Position numbers and translations under genes: made by a program. From NCBI GenBank assembly GCA_913056455.1, contig CAJXMJ010000001.1:806001-870000 (forward strand): a stretch of DNA of 64,000 nt. Direction: 5' to 3'. The notes below the pieces were generated by a model, which was not told the DNA's origin, did no database searches, and saw nothing but the letters and a program-made list of their open reading frames with translations. This document shows, piece by piece, positions 33,537 to 42,953 of this stretch. How positions within the stretch are numbered: the stretch's first letter is position 1; each line of letters starts with the position of its first letter. The DNA comes from an uncultured Fodinibius sp. (lineage in GTDB: Bacteria; Bacteroidota; Rhodothermia; Balneolales; Balneolaceae).

Positions 33537-36008
33537 ATGGAAAGTGATACCCCCTCATTTTTTGATGATCAACCTATATTTATTCTTGATCATAAATCAT
33601 TAGCAATTTTAGACGTCAATAGGGCAGCAGTTGAGTGTTACGGTTATTCCCGTGATGAATTTCTTGCGATGGATGTCTATGATCTGGGAGAAAAGAAAAA
33701 ACGAGTTAAGCTAATTGACGGGTTGCCGGATGAAAATAGAAGTGTGGATAAGGTTTGGATTCAACAGACCAAAGGAGGGGAAACAATATATATTCAATTC
33801 ACATACCACACATTTTATCACAAGGGAAAGCCTGCAAAGATAGCTATTGCTCATGATGTTAGTGAGTTAGTGCAAAAGAACGAAGTTCGACGTACTGCAT
33901 TTCCAAAATTTGTAACTCATGAATCGAATTTTCCGCTGGCAAGGATAGAATGGGATGGCAACCATAAAATTAAAGACTGGTCCGAACAGGCCGAAGAACT
34001 TTTCGGATGGCGGGAAGATGAGGTTATCGGGTGGGATAACTTTGTAGATGAATTAATTACTGATGATGAAATTGATCAGGCAAAAGATAATTTACAGGAA
34101 GCTATTGCCAATCATAAAACCCATTATTCAGTAGAGGGAAAAGCGATAACTAAAAGCGGTAATACGATCTTCTGTGAATGGCATAACTCCTTGATATATA
34201 ATGAGAATGGAGATCTTCACTCGGTACATTCCCTTGTTTCGGATGTTACAGAACGTAAAGAGTCGCAAGATTTATTCCGGAAATTATCTGAGAAATCACT
34301 GGTGGGAGTATTTCTTGTACAGGATGGTAAATTTAAGTATGTGAATCCGAGATTTGCAGAAATTTTTGGATATGAACAGCAAGAAATTATAGAAGAATTT
34401 CATCCTCAAGATCTTGCTCATCCGGATGATCGGGGTCTGATCATTTCTAACATGAAGGATCGTCTTAATGGGAATCCCGAGGCCGAAGAGGAGTATGAGA
34501 TAAAGGGAATTACCAAAGGTGGGCGCGTTATTGATGCAAGCCTATATGGGTCCAAGACGATGTATCAGGGTAAACCTGCTATTGTAGGTACGCTGGTGGA
34601 TATTTCTAAGAATAAAGAGATTTTTCGGAAGTATCGATCAAGCGTAGAGACATTTCAAAACCTTTTTGACTCTATTAGTGATGCCGTGTATATCCAAGAT
34701 AGCAATGGTCATTTTTTGGAGGTCAACAGTGGTGCGGTAGAGATGTACGGGTACGATCAATCCTATTTTATCGGCAAAAAACCACAAGCGCTGGCTGCCC
34801 CCGGTAAGGTTGACATGGATAATATGAAAACCTTTATCCAAAAGGCTCTTGATGGCAATACCCAAAGTTTTGAATGGTGGGGCAAGCGAAAGAACGGAGA
34901 AGTGTTCCCGCAGGAGGTCGTTATGAGCAAGGGGAGTTATTTTGGGGACGATGCCGTCATAACTATTGCTCGCGATATCAGTGAACGATATAAAGCCGAA
35001 GAAGAGCTGCGCAAAAACGAAGAAATGTTCCGTCAACTATTTCAAAATTCGCCTATTTCTATTGCGCTTTTGGATAAGCGGCAGGAGATCAGGCAGGTAA
35101 ATGCTGCGTTTAGTGAAACATTTGGCTATGACACGGAAGAGGTTAAGGGGCTCAATATTGATCAGCTGATTGTTCCCGAGCACGAGAAAAAAGAAGCTCA
35201 TGAAATTTCAAATACCATTTTTGAGGGGAAACCGGCTTTCCACTCGGGTAAAAGATTGCGAAAAGATGGAGGTTATGTTGACGTACTCATTTACGGCGTA
35301 CCGGTAACTGTAAATGAAAAGACAGTCGCTATTTTTGGTATTTATGTAGATATAAGCGAGCGTAAACAGGCCGAAGAGAAGATTAAAAAATCGCTGAAAG
35401 AAAAAGAAGTACTTTTAGCGGAAATCCATCATCGGGTAAAAAATAATTTGGCTGTTATTACCGGTTTGTTGGAGTTACAGGTATATAATACTAGCTCGGA
35501 AGAAGCTATTGATGTTCTTACAAATAGCCAGATGCGAGTGAATTCAATCGCCTTGATTCATGAAAAACTATACCAAAATAAAAACTTGTCGGAAATTTGT
35601 TTTGAGCAATACCTTAAGGATTTGACTGATGCCATTTTGGCTTCGATGGGGAGCTCACAAACCGATATTGATATTTCCATGAATATTGATCCGGTTAGTC
35701 TTACAGTAAATCAGGCAATACCGTGTGGGCTCATTTTAAATGAGATTATTACCAATGCATTTAAGCACGCATACCCAGAAAAAGAGAAAGGTAACATAAC
35801 AATCAACCTAAACAGAAGGGGAGATGATATCTATCTTTATGTTGTTGATGATGGGATCGGTATTCCGGATGAGATTGACCTTGAGAATCCGAAGTCACTG
35901 GGCATTAAATTGATCCATACGCTTTCCAGGCAGTTAAATGCCGAGGCTGAATTCAGTAATCAAAATCCCGGAACAAAATTCGCTTTACAGTTCACGCTGG
36001 AGCATTAA
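33537..36008 (+). CDS. Multi-PAS sensor histidine kinase, HisKA_2 type
   Basis: An 823-residue soluble kinase without membrane segments. I count five PAS domains (about residues 10-115, 130-245, 255-365, 375-490 and 500-615), each with the NPRFAEIFGYEQQE-like core, several followed by PAC motifs (VDISERKQAEE). Then come the HisKA_2 H-box EIHHRVKNNLAVITGLLELQ (about 630-650) and an HATPase domain (ILNEIITNAFKHAYPEK, DDGIGIPDE, SLGIKLIHTLSRQL). No response regulator gene is adjacent, so it is an orphan kinase. The sensed ligand is unknown, and none of the PAS domains shows a clear haem or flavin motif. Confidence 0.88.
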   Translation: MESDTPSFFDDQPIFILDHKSLAILDVNRAAVECYGYSRDEFLAMDVYDLGEKKKRVKLIDGLPDENRSVDKVWIQQTKGGETIYIQFTYHTFYHKGKPAKIAIAHDVSELVQKNEVRRTAFPKFVTHESNFPLARIEWDGNHKIKDWSEQAEELFGWREDEVIGWDNFVDELITDDEIDQAKDNLQEAIANHKTHYSVEGKAITKSGNTIFCEWHNSLIYNENGDLHSVHSLVSDVTERKESQDLFRKLSEKSLVGVFLVQDGKFKYVNPRFAEIFGYEQQEIIEEFHPQDLAHPDDRGLIISNMKDRLNGNPEAEEEYEIKGITKGGRVIDASLYGSKTMYQGKPAIVGTLVDISKNKEIFRKYRSSVETFQNLFDSISDAVYIQDSNGHFLEVNSGAVEMYGYDQSYFIGKKPQALAAPGKVDMDNMKTFIQKALDGNTQSFEWWGKRKNGEVFPQEVVMSKGSYFGDDAVITIARDISERYKAEEELRKNEEMFRQLFQNSPISIALLDKRQEIRQVNAAFSETFGYDTEEVKGLNIDQLIVPEHEKKEAHEISNTIFEGKPAFHSGKRLRKDGGYVDVLIYGVPVTVNEKTVAIFGIYVDISERKQAEEKIKKSLKEKEVLLAEIHHRVKNNLAVITGLLELQVYNTSSEEAIDVLTNSQMRVNSIALIHEKLYQNKNLSEICFEQYLKDLTDAILASMGSSQTDIDISMNIDPVSLTVNQAIPCGLILNEIITNAFKHAYPEKEKGNITINLNRRGDDIYLYVVDDGIGIPDEIDLENPKSLGIKLIHTLSRQLNAEAEFSNQNPGTKFALQFTLEH

Positions 36009-36017
36009 ACAGTGGTG

Positions 36018-36043
36018 AATCGCCGGAACGAAGTCCGGCGATT
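36018..36043. terminator. GC-rich hairpin between convergent genes
   Basis: AATCGCCGGA (36018-36027) and TCCGGCGATT (36034-36043) form a perfect 10-bp stem with a 6-base loop. It stands 10 bases after the kinase stop and 14 bases before the stop of the convergent UPF0182 gene. The U-tract is weak (ATATTATGTTTC), so efficiency is uncertain, but the position is that of a bidirectional terminator. Confidence 0.6.
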
Positions 36044-36056
36044 ATATTATGTTTCT

Positions 36057-38765
36057 TTACTGGTTAATTTGATTTTCAATTTCTTTCATTTTCCTTCCAA
36101 ATTCCTCCCAGTTCCCGTCTTGAAGTGCTTCTTGGGCCTCATTCCACAGAGTTTGCAACTGTGAGTAATCTTGAGTGACATCGCTTGCCGGTTGTTGGGG
36201 TAGTGCCGTGGTGGTATCAATTTCTGCAGTCGCAACTCGTTCGTCTCGTTTGCCATAAAGTGCTTCAATGGATTGCCAAAGTGTTGGTTGCATGGCGATT
36301 TTTTCGCCGGTAGTAGCAATTACACGCTGTAACTGGGGAATGTCAACTCCCTCAGCAATGAGAAAGACCGGCTCTACGTAGATGAAGGAGTCCTCGATTG
36401 GGATGACCATCAGGTTGCCACGAATAACACGCGAACCGCGCTGATCCCAAAGTGCCAGCTGACGTGAGATTTCGGTATCTTGATCGATTCGAGCCTCAAT
36501 TTGGGCCGGCCCCAGAATAAGTCGGTCTTTAGGTAGTTGATAGACCGATACTTCTCCATAATTGGGGTAATCTGAATTTGCAGCCATCCATCCGATCATA
36601 TTGTCACGGTTGTTTGGTGTAAGCGGACTAATCAATAAATACTGCAGTTCTTTCTGGTCCGGTAGTTTTGTCAATACATAATAGGGTTCCATTTTTATGG
36701 ATTGACCACCATACTTTTCATTTGGACGGGTCCACAGGTCTTCATTGTTGTAGAATACCTGGGGATCAGTCATATGATACTTATTGTACTTATCCAATTG
36801 AACCTTAAAGTAATAGATGGGATATCGAACATGCTGTTTTAGAGTGCCCGGCATATTGTCAACGGGTTGAAACATGTTGGGGAAAATATCCTCATACATA
36901 TTTAGAATGGGATCATTTTTGTCTGAGACATAAAAATCTACCGATCCATTATAGGCATCGACAACAACTTTGACCGAATTCCGGATATAATTAAATGAGT
37001 TGTTAAAAGGTTCGGAATAGGGGAAGTTGGCCGAGGTCGTATAAGCGTCCTGTATCCAGTATAACTTTCCTTCATCCAAAACCATATAGGGATCATCTTC
37101 CATCCGCAGAAAAGGGGCTATTTTTTTGACTCGATCTTGAATACGTTTCCAGAAAATAATTTTGCTGTCATCCTTGATATAATCAGTCAACAGAATGTTG
37201 ATATCCCCGAAGTTCCACGCAAAAAGTAAGCGCGAAAAGATATTGCCAATAGGTACACCGCTGCTTCCTTGATAATTGGTATAGACGTTTTGGTCTCCCT
37301 GGGGATAGTCGAGCTCCCGTATGTTAGTATTAACAATCTTATAATCGTCGTTGTGTTCCCCGTAATAAATGGCCGGTTGATCAACCTCCAGCCCTATATC
37401 ACTTACCGGTGGAATATCTTTGATGGCAAGACGGGGATCCCCCTGGGAACCCTCTTGTGCAACAGGACTCATGACCAAACCATATCCATGTGTGTATTGC
37501 AACCGTCGGTTCACCCAGGTGTCTGATCCTTCAGGCATCTCCTCGGAAAGCTCACGTGCGGCTACCATCATTTGTAGGTATCCTTCATTAGTGTGGTAGC
37601 GATCGACATCTACATTGTAAAACTGATAATAAAGCCTAATTTCCTGTAGCTGGCGATAGGTTTGTATTAAGAGCCGTGGATCCCATAGCCGAATGTTTTC
37701 AATAGTCTCTTCATTACGTTCGATTGTGGGCCAGCCCATCTCCTCAGATGGTTGTGCGCTGTAAGGTTGTGTTTCCATTTTATCGAGCGCGTAGGCCTTT
37801 CGGGTTTGCTCGATACTGTGTTCGATATAGGGTTCTTCAAGTTGCAGCTCACTGGGTTGTACTACAAATTGCTGCACCATACCCGGTAATAATCCATTAC
37901 CTATTACGCCAATCAAAATGGTGGCGGCACCGGCGTAGATAATCCATTTAAAGCGATCCTTATAAAGCTGAAAGAATGAGAATAATCCCATCAGGAAGGT
38001 GAGTCCGCAGAGCAGCCAAATAACCGGCAATTGCACATTGATATCCACATAGCTGGCACCAAATACTGCTCCCGTAGAATTATAGAGCAGGTTATACCGC
38101 TCAAGATAATATCCCCACGAAAGCAACAGAAACCAGATGCCTATATTAATAAAAATATGCTTTTTGACATCTTTGCTTGCGCTCAAATTACGTATGGATT
38201 GGAGGGAAAGGGCACCCGAATAAATATATAGGATGATTATTCCCACCGTGATAAAAAAGACCAGTGAGGTTAAGCTGTTTTGGATAAGCTCTAAAAAAGG
38301 CAGGCGGAATATATAAAAGCCAATATCATGACCAAAAATAGGGTCAACCTGACCAAACATCTCACTCCAATGAAATCGAAAATAGGTGTCCCACCGCATA
38401 AAAAATGCCAAGGAAAAGAAAACACTTATTGCTGCTCCGGCACCGTAAAAAACAGTTTTTATTTTTTTAGAATCTATCTCATGAAGTTTAAGCTGAGCCA
38501 ACGGTGATTGCCCAAAATGCATCGTGCTAAACTTCTTGCCCAGCTTACCCATATTCGGAAGTACGTAAAGCATGGCCAATACCAGCGATGAGATAAGCAG
38601 GAGGGCCTGTGTAATTTTGATGGTCCAAAACACCTGGTCATACCCCAGATTATCCAACCACATCCATTCTATAATCCAATCCGAAAATACCCCGATCAGT
38701 ACTACTACAAGTAGAATGGGAATAAGAAATCGAAATAATTTTGATGATCCTATCGACTTATCCAT
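36057..38765 (-). CDS. UPF0182 family membrane protein
   Basis: A 902-residue protein. The first third has about seven membrane helices (LIPILLVVVLIGVFSDWIIE, ALLLISSLVLAMLYVLP, VFFSLAFFMRW, LTSLVFFITVGIIILYIYSG and later ones). The rest is a large extracytoplasmic domain with the family patterns WPTIERNEETIENIRLWDPR, YTHGYGLVMSPV, IYYGEHNDDYKIVNT and FPYSEPFNNSFNYIRNSVKV. It ends in a Gln/Glu-rich coiled tail. UPF0182 is widespread in Actinobacteria, Cyanobacteria and others and has no established function. It stands alone between the kinase and the SatD pair. Confidence 0.9.
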   Translation of the reverse strand: MDKSIGSSKLFRFLIPILLVVVLIGVFSDWIIEWMWLDNLGYDQVFWTIKITQALLLISSLVLAMLYVLPNMGKLGKKFSTMHFGQSPLAQLKLHEIDSKKIKTVFYGAGAAISVFFSLAFFMRWDTYFRFHWSEMFGQVDPIFGHDIGFYIFRLPFLELIQNSLTSLVFFITVGIIILYIYSGALSLQSIRNLSASKDVKKHIFINIGIWFLLLSWGYYLERYNLLYNSTGAVFGASYVDINVQLPVIWLLCGLTFLMGLFSFFQLYKDRFKWIIYAGAATILIGVIGNGLLPGMVQQFVVQPSELQLEEPYIEHSIEQTRKAYALDKMETQPYSAQPSEEMGWPTIERNEETIENIRLWDPRLLIQTYRQLQEIRLYYQFYNVDVDRYHTNEGYLQMMVAARELSEEMPEGSDTWVNRRLQYTHGYGLVMSPVAQEGSQGDPRLAIKDIPPVSDIGLEVDQPAIYYGEHNDDYKIVNTNIRELDYPQGDQNVYTNYQGSSGVPIGNIFSRLLFAWNFGDINILLTDYIKDDSKIIFWKRIQDRVKKIAPFLRMEDDPYMVLDEGKLYWIQDAYTTSANFPYSEPFNNSFNYIRNSVKVVVDAYNGSVDFYVSDKNDPILNMYEDIFPNMFQPVDNMPGTLKQHVRYPIYYFKVQLDKYNKYHMTDPQVFYNNEDLWTRPNEKYGGQSIKMEPYYVLTKLPDQKELQYLLISPLTPNNRDNMIGWMAANSDYPNYGEVSVYQLPKDRLILGPAQIEARIDQDTEISRQLALWDQRGSRVIRGNLMVIPIEDSFIYVEPVFLIAEGVDIPQLQRVIATTGEKIAMQPTLWQSIEALYGKRDERVATAEIDTTTALPQQPASDVTQDYSQLQTLWNEAQEALQDGNWEEFGRKMKEIENQINQ

Positions 38766-38985
38766 GTTATATCTGTTAATCTCTGGTTTGATTTGCCACC
38801 GGTTATTTTAGCAGACATAAAATAGCAACCATTTTGAACAAATAAGAATTTCGTTGATAATTAAAATGATCGGCCCTCCATCTCTTTTAACCAAAGCGGG
38901 CTAAAATACCTTTATTAAACTGATATGGTTAAATTTTGATATTTTAAACCTTTATGGTTATATATAGAGAAAAGAGGAGGATTAT

Positions 38986-39627
38986 ATGGAAAAGCTACTG
39001 GTGTTAATTGGTGATATTGAAGATTCCCAATCAGTTGGAAGTAGGGATAGGGAGAGCTTGCAAGAGGTACTATCGGATGAGTTGCAAATGCTCAATACAG
39101 AATACGATAGAGGTATTATATCTCCTTATACTATTACACTCGGGGATGAATTTCAGGCAGTTTTTGACCGGGCGGATAACATTTTTGTGCAGATGTTAAA
39201 AGTAATGTCTGCTATCCACCCGATAGGTATACGGTTTTCATTGGCTGTGGGGCACATAGATACGTCTATCAATACTGAGCAAGCTATTGGGATGGATGGA
39301 CCGGCGTTCCACCGAGCTCGACGCGGAGTAGAGCTACTCAAAGAAAATGAGTTTATGTTTAATATTGGGTTTGAGGATGCTTCACCGGAGCTGAAAGTTA
39401 TAAATAATAGCTTACAGCTTTTGTCAGGACGAATAAGAGGGTGGAACAAGAGGCGTTTAATTATTCTCCACATGATGAAGGAAGGATACGACTATAAGGA
39501 AATATCAGAGGCCCTTGAAATATCAAAACCGGCTTTTTATAAAAATAAAGAGGCTGGTATGCTGGATGTTGTGGGTGAATTAAGTGATAATATTACGGAT
39601 GTAATTAATCAAAAGTTAAAAAAATGA
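38986..39627 (+). CDS. SatD family protein, possible cyclase-fold sensor with HTH tail
   Basis: A 213-residue protein. The N-terminal domain has VLIGDIEDSQ (Asp10), YTITLGDEFQAVF (Asp54), IRFSLAVGHIDT and AIGMDGPAFHRARRGVELL (101-118). This is the SatD-family signature. The order and spacing also recall class III nucleotidyl cyclases ('DI..FT', 'GD..MA.F', 'R.GI..G.V..G', 'G..VN.AAR'), but this second comparison is my inference. The C-terminus (about 158-200; LIILHMMKEGYDYKEISEAL, then EISKPAFYKNKEAG) is a helix-turn-helix. A very good AGGAGG lies 5 bases before the ATG. Its TGA overlaps the next gene by ATGA. It may be a soluble sensor or regulator acting with the membrane protein. Confidence 0.82.
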   Translation: MEKLLVLIGDIEDSQSVGSRDRESLQEVLSDELQMLNTEYDRGIISPYTITLGDEFQAVFDRADNIFVQMLKVMSAIHPIGIRFSLAVGHIDTSINTEQAIGMDGPAFHRARRGVELLKENEFMFNIGFEDASPELKVINNSLQLLSGRIRGWNKRRLIILHMMKEGYDYKEISEALEISKPAFYKNKEAGMLDVVGELSDNITDVINQKLKK

Positions 39628-40367
39628 ACTACGCTATATTTTTAGGTATTCTTAATTTGATCCTGCTGTCCAGGCTTTGTCTAATTTCCCGAGACGAGGG
39701 AGTTAATCAATCGGATATGTGGGGGGTGACGATTGTCCCGCTTCTGAGTTTGCCGTTTTTAGCGATTAGCATGAGCTGGATATTACTCGCTTTCTATTTG
39801 GTTAGCTACCCGGTATTGATGTGGATGCTTGAGAAGCAGAAAACAAGGTTAAACCGGAACCGAATATTGCTGCTGCTGTTGCATACAATTATAGTAGCTT
39901 TGTTATGCAGTCCCATTTTTGAACTATCAACGAGTGAATTTGCAACGAATCTTTTAGCTGGGATTGACAGGGTGTTTCTACCCGGTGTAATTATAACGGG
40001 TGGGGTAGTAAGTGTTATTCATCTATTTGTCTTTGGTTTACTGATGGTACTTAATGAAGCCAATATCATATTGCGTTATATACTAAAGTTGGTGGGATTA
40101 AAAACATTAGGTAAAACAAAAGAAGTTGATCAGCAGGAATACAATACGGGACGAATCATAGGATTACTCGAACGTATTTTTGTATTTCTATTTGTGATCT
40201 TAAATCAATTTGCGGCAATAGGTTTTGTTTTAGCTGCCAAAGGTGTTACACGATTTAAAGATTTTGAAAGTCGTACCTTTGCTGAATATGTATTGATTGG
40301 AACACTGCTTTCGGCTCTTTTGGCTATGGGAGTTGCCTTTCTGGTAAAAACAGTTCTGCATTTGTAA
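39624..40367 (+). CDS. Integral membrane protein coupled to SatD
   Basis: A 247-residue protein with about six to seven hydrophobic helices (YAIFLGILNLILLSRL, WGVTIVPLLSLPFLAISMSW, ILLAFYLVSYPVLMW, ILLLLLHTIIVALLC, VIHLFVFGLLMVL). The C-terminal part (GRIIGLLERIFVFLFVILNQ, FAAIGFVLAAKGVTRF, FAEYVLIGTLLSALLAM) matches the C-terminal region of DUF3307 proteins, which commonly sit beside satD. The N-terminal half is not the typical DUF3307 sequence. It starts by ATGA overlap with satD, so the two products are almost certainly made together. Function unknown. Confidence 0.75.
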   Translation: MNYAIFLGILNLILLSRLCLISRDEGVNQSDMWGVTIVPLLSLPFLAISMSWILLAFYLVSYPVLMWMLEKQKTRLNRNRILLLLLHTIIVALLCSPIFELSTSEFATNLLAGIDRVFLPGVIITGGVVSVIHLFVFGLLMVLNEANIILRYILKLVGLKTLGKTKEVDQQEYNTGRIIGLLERIFVFLFVILNQFAAIGFVLAAKGVTRFKDFESRTFAEYVLIGTLLSALLAMGVAFLVKTVLHL

Positions 40368-40697
40368 GTAGGGCAGAGAGGGATGCTGTTTATTGCAGAT
40401 CAAATGAGCTTAAAAGCTGACCAGTAAGTGATGCGCTTAATGGAAATGAAGAACCGATATTCCTTTTAAAGTGTTCTTAAAAGTCTTATTTCCGGAAAAT
40501 TACATAAGTGATTGAAAATACTTCGCTTAGAAATAAGTTTTAGAAAGAACAGGGTATGTAACTTTTTATTAAGTCATTAGACTTAAACTACTGTATGATA
40601 ACATTTTATGTAATATAACCTATAGTATTTCTATATACGGTAAAATCATTTGCTATTAGTTATCAATAGAGATGTAATAGCAGTTTCTGTTATCGCA
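40368..40697. other. Intergenic region without recognisable features
   Basis: 330 AT-rich bases after the SatD-partner gene and before the small minus-strand membrane-protein gene. I found no ORF above about 25 codons that looks coding, no terminator with a good T-tract, and no promoter match. The region may hold regulatory RNA, but nothing in the sequence proves it. Confidence 0.4.
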
Positions 40698-40844
40698 TTA
40701 GGAGCGTAATTGTGCCAATAATCCTACGAAGAAGATCCCGAAAATGAGGGCAACGATCCCTTCTACAGTCATCAGGTGAAGAGCGATAAATTCGAGAGCT
40801 TTTCCAAGGTAAGCTTCCAGTAGATTTAGCCATTTGTCAATCAT
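40698..40844 (-). CDS. 48-residue membrane microprotein
   Basis: Reading the minus strand from ATG 40844 gives MIDKWLNLLEAYLGKALEFI, then an ALHLMTVEGIVALIF and GIFFVGLLAQLRS tail ending at TAA 40700-40698. The first half is an amphipathic helix (W5, L6, L8, L9 with charged residues between) and the second half a single membrane span (about 29-44) closed by a basic end. Base and codon use agree with neighbours. In-frame stops lie just upstream, so ATG 40844 is the only start. Its size and topology suggest a membrane-bound regulator or holin-like/phage-shock-like peptide, but I do not recognise a family. No Shine-Dalgarno site is clear. Confidence 0.5.
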   Translation of the reverse strand: MIDKWLNLLEAYLGKALEFIALHLMTVEGIVALIFGIFFVGLLAQLRS

Positions 40845-40961
40845 AGCTGCAGGGTCAATTTGGGGTTTAGTACCTGCTTATAGATCAATCGCTATAAAAT
40901 GTTCCCATTTTCAAAAAAATGAGTGCTATTTACCATTTTAAAGGTAATGGGTTTTACAGTG

Positions 40962-41804
40962 TCAGTCCTCCAAGTAAATACCATCGTCTTCAATACGGAT
41001 GATGTCTTCTTTATAGAGTCTCCCGATTGCTTTCTTAAAGGTTTTTTTACTCATCTCCAGACGATTGTGAATTTCCTTTGGATCACTTTTGTCATGAAGA
41101 TCTAAATATCCGCCGACCTGTTGGAGGCGATTTAAAATAAAATCAGCATTGGGACCCACCTTTTTATATCCTATGGGCCGGAGAGTAACATCGATCTTAT
41201 TATCTTCTCTGATCTGTTTGATGTAGCCTGTTGTTTGCTCTCCGGTATATACATCATGATAAAATTCATTGTGATAGACGAGCCCTTCATGCGTTTCGTT
41301 AATTACGACTTTGTAGCCCAAGTCTGTTTTATCCCATATCCAAAGATCTACCTCGTCTCCTTCGTCAATAGTAATATTTTCGTTATCCAAAAACTTGTCA
41401 AGTTTGGCACTGGCTGCCAGTCGATCAGTTTTCTCATCCAAATACATATACACCAAATACGATTGACCTTCGATCATACTTCCAACTTGTTCCCGATGTG
41501 GTACAAAGAGGTCTTTATCCAATCCCCAGTCGAGATATGCCCCGTGAAAGTTTGCATCTTTGACTTCAAGAAAAGCTAAGCTGTTGAGTGTAATCTTTGG
41601 TTCTTGCATGGTGGCTGTAACACGCTCTTCACCATCCTTATAGATAAATACACGGACATTTTCCCCCTCCTGTAAATCGCGAAAGGCCAGTTTGTTGGGA
41701 AGTAGTACTTCTTCATCACCGCGTGTGGAGGTATTCTGAAGAAAATAGCCGTATTCTGTTATACGCGCGACATTGAGTGTTTGGTAGGTACCGAGATTGA
41801 ACAT
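40962..41804 (-). CDS. cvfB: CvfB-like S1 RNA-binding protein
   Basis: A 280-residue protein with the CvfB plan of several S1/OB-type beta domains: an N-terminal LGTYQTLNVARITEYGYFLQ, LPNKLAFRDLQEGENVRVFI, then GAYLDWGLDKDLFVPHREQ (S1 core) and a C-terminal winged-helix (HDKSDPKEIHNRLEMSKKTF). S. aureus CvfB binds RNA and affects virulence gene expression; E. coli relatives are conserved too. The open frame reaches 41858, but ATG 41804 (MFNLGTYQTLNVAR) is the conserved start. It is a single gene between the microprotein and the YdjM-like gene. Confidence 0.85.
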   Translation of the reverse strand: MFNLGTYQTLNVARITEYGYFLQNTSTRGDEEVLLPNKLAFRDLQEGENVRVFIYKDGEERVTATMQEPKITLNSLAFLEVKDANFHGAYLDWGLDKDLFVPHREQVGSMIEGQSYLVYMYLDEKTDRLAASAKLDKFLDNENITIDEGDEVDLWIWDKTDLGYKVVINETHEGLVYHNEFYHDVYTGEQTTGYIKQIREDNKIDVTLRPIGYKKVGPNADFILNRLQQVGGYLDLHDKSDPKEIHNRLEMSKKTFKKAIGRLYKEDIIRIEDDGIYLED

Positions 41805-41887
41805 GAAAATCGTTGAAATGATAGATAAAAAATGAATGCGGTAAGATAAGGGCCTCAAGATTGATTCCCCAACATAAATTCTTATAA

Positions 41888-42883
41888 CTACTGGCGTAGT
41901 AGCATGTCAAGATATGTATTTCTGACAGCGGGTGTTGCGTCACGAAAAGTCTTAAAGGGCAGGTGTTTGTGGGGTTTAGTTGTATCTACCTTGATGCCCC
42001 ACAATGGACTCATAGCGGTAGGAAGCATGGCATAACGTCCATCACCGATTACGTTACTTTTATCGGGATGTTCGATCAAATAGCCCTCAGAAAGGTTGTC
42101 AAAACGCTTAATATCGTTATAAAGAGTAGTTCCATTAAGCTGTTCATACTTTTGTTGCCAATTAAGTAGTGGGGCTGCTTCGCCTTGATACACTTTTGGA
42201 TCATTAAACAAACTGAGATGAACCCCATTTGCATAAAGAGTGTCTTGTGCTTCGTACCGGATACTCCATAGCAGTTGGTTTCCAAGGGTTGGTTTCACCA
42301 CTAATTTTTTCATCTGATGATTTTGTTTCTGGGCAATGATTTTGGCTACAGATGTACCCCGGTGCTGCTGTATCACCGCAAAAGATAGATATAGTACAAT
42401 CCATCCCCATGCAAACCAGCATATTTTAGGGTTCTTTTTGTAAAGCGCTAAAATAACAATGACCAAAATAACGAGCGAAAAAAGAGGGTCAAAAACCGAA
42501 ATAAGATCCCATGAAAAACGACTTTCTGAGAATGGCCAAAATAGCTTTGTTCCGTAGCTGGTAAATGTATCCGTGATACCTGCTGTAGCATATCCTAAAA
42601 AGCTGAGCCCGTATATTTTTCTGAATGACATCTTATTGCGAAAGAAATACCAGAGAAGGCCACTGGCAATGAGTGCTCCGACAGGTATAAAAATAAAGGA
42701 ATGGGAAAACTGGCGGTGAAGCTCAATATTGAGCAGGGGATCAGCTGAATCAAAAATAAAAACATCCAGATCAGCAAGCATGGCTGATACTATACCGATT
42801 ATAGCGGCGGGTCGAAGTTGTTCATTTGATACAAAAGATTGGGATGTAGAGGCGCCAATAAGTCCGTGGGTAACGGGATCCAT
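41888..42883 (-). CDS. YdjM-like membrane-bound metal-dependent hydrolase
   Basis: A 331-residue protein starting MDPVTHGLIGASTSQSF, with ADLDVFIFDS and HRQFSHSFIFIPVGAL, the metal-binding Asp/His pattern of the YdjM (DUF457) family. About four membrane helices (FIPVGALIASGLLWYFF, SLVILVIVILALY, CWFAWGWIVLYLSFAVI) follow. The C-terminal 150 residues are a soluble domain with no motif I know. Members are annotated as inner-membrane hydrolases; no substrate is established. It precedes cvfB by 83 bases on the same strand. Confidence 0.8.
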   Translation of the reverse strand: MDPVTHGLIGASTSQSFVSNEQLRPAAIIGIVSAMLADLDVFIFDSADPLLNIELHRQFSHSFIFIPVGALIASGLLWYFFRNKMSFRKIYGLSFLGYATAGITDTFTSYGTKLFWPFSESRFSWDLISVFDPLFSLVILVIVILALYKKNPKICWFAWGWIVLYLSFAVIQQHRGTSVAKIIAQKQNHQMKKLVVKPTLGNQLLWSIRYEAQDTLYANGVHLSLFNDPKVYQGEAAPLLNWQQKYEQLNGTTLYNDIKRFDNLSEGYLIEHPDKSNVIGDGRYAMLPTAMSPLWGIKVDTTKPHKHLPFKTFRDATPAVRNTYLDMLLRQ

Positions 42884-42953
42884 TCGTTCGATCTGTGATT
42901 AAATTTATGACGCCCAATATACCAAATTACGGATAGCTGATGAAGCGTAATCC

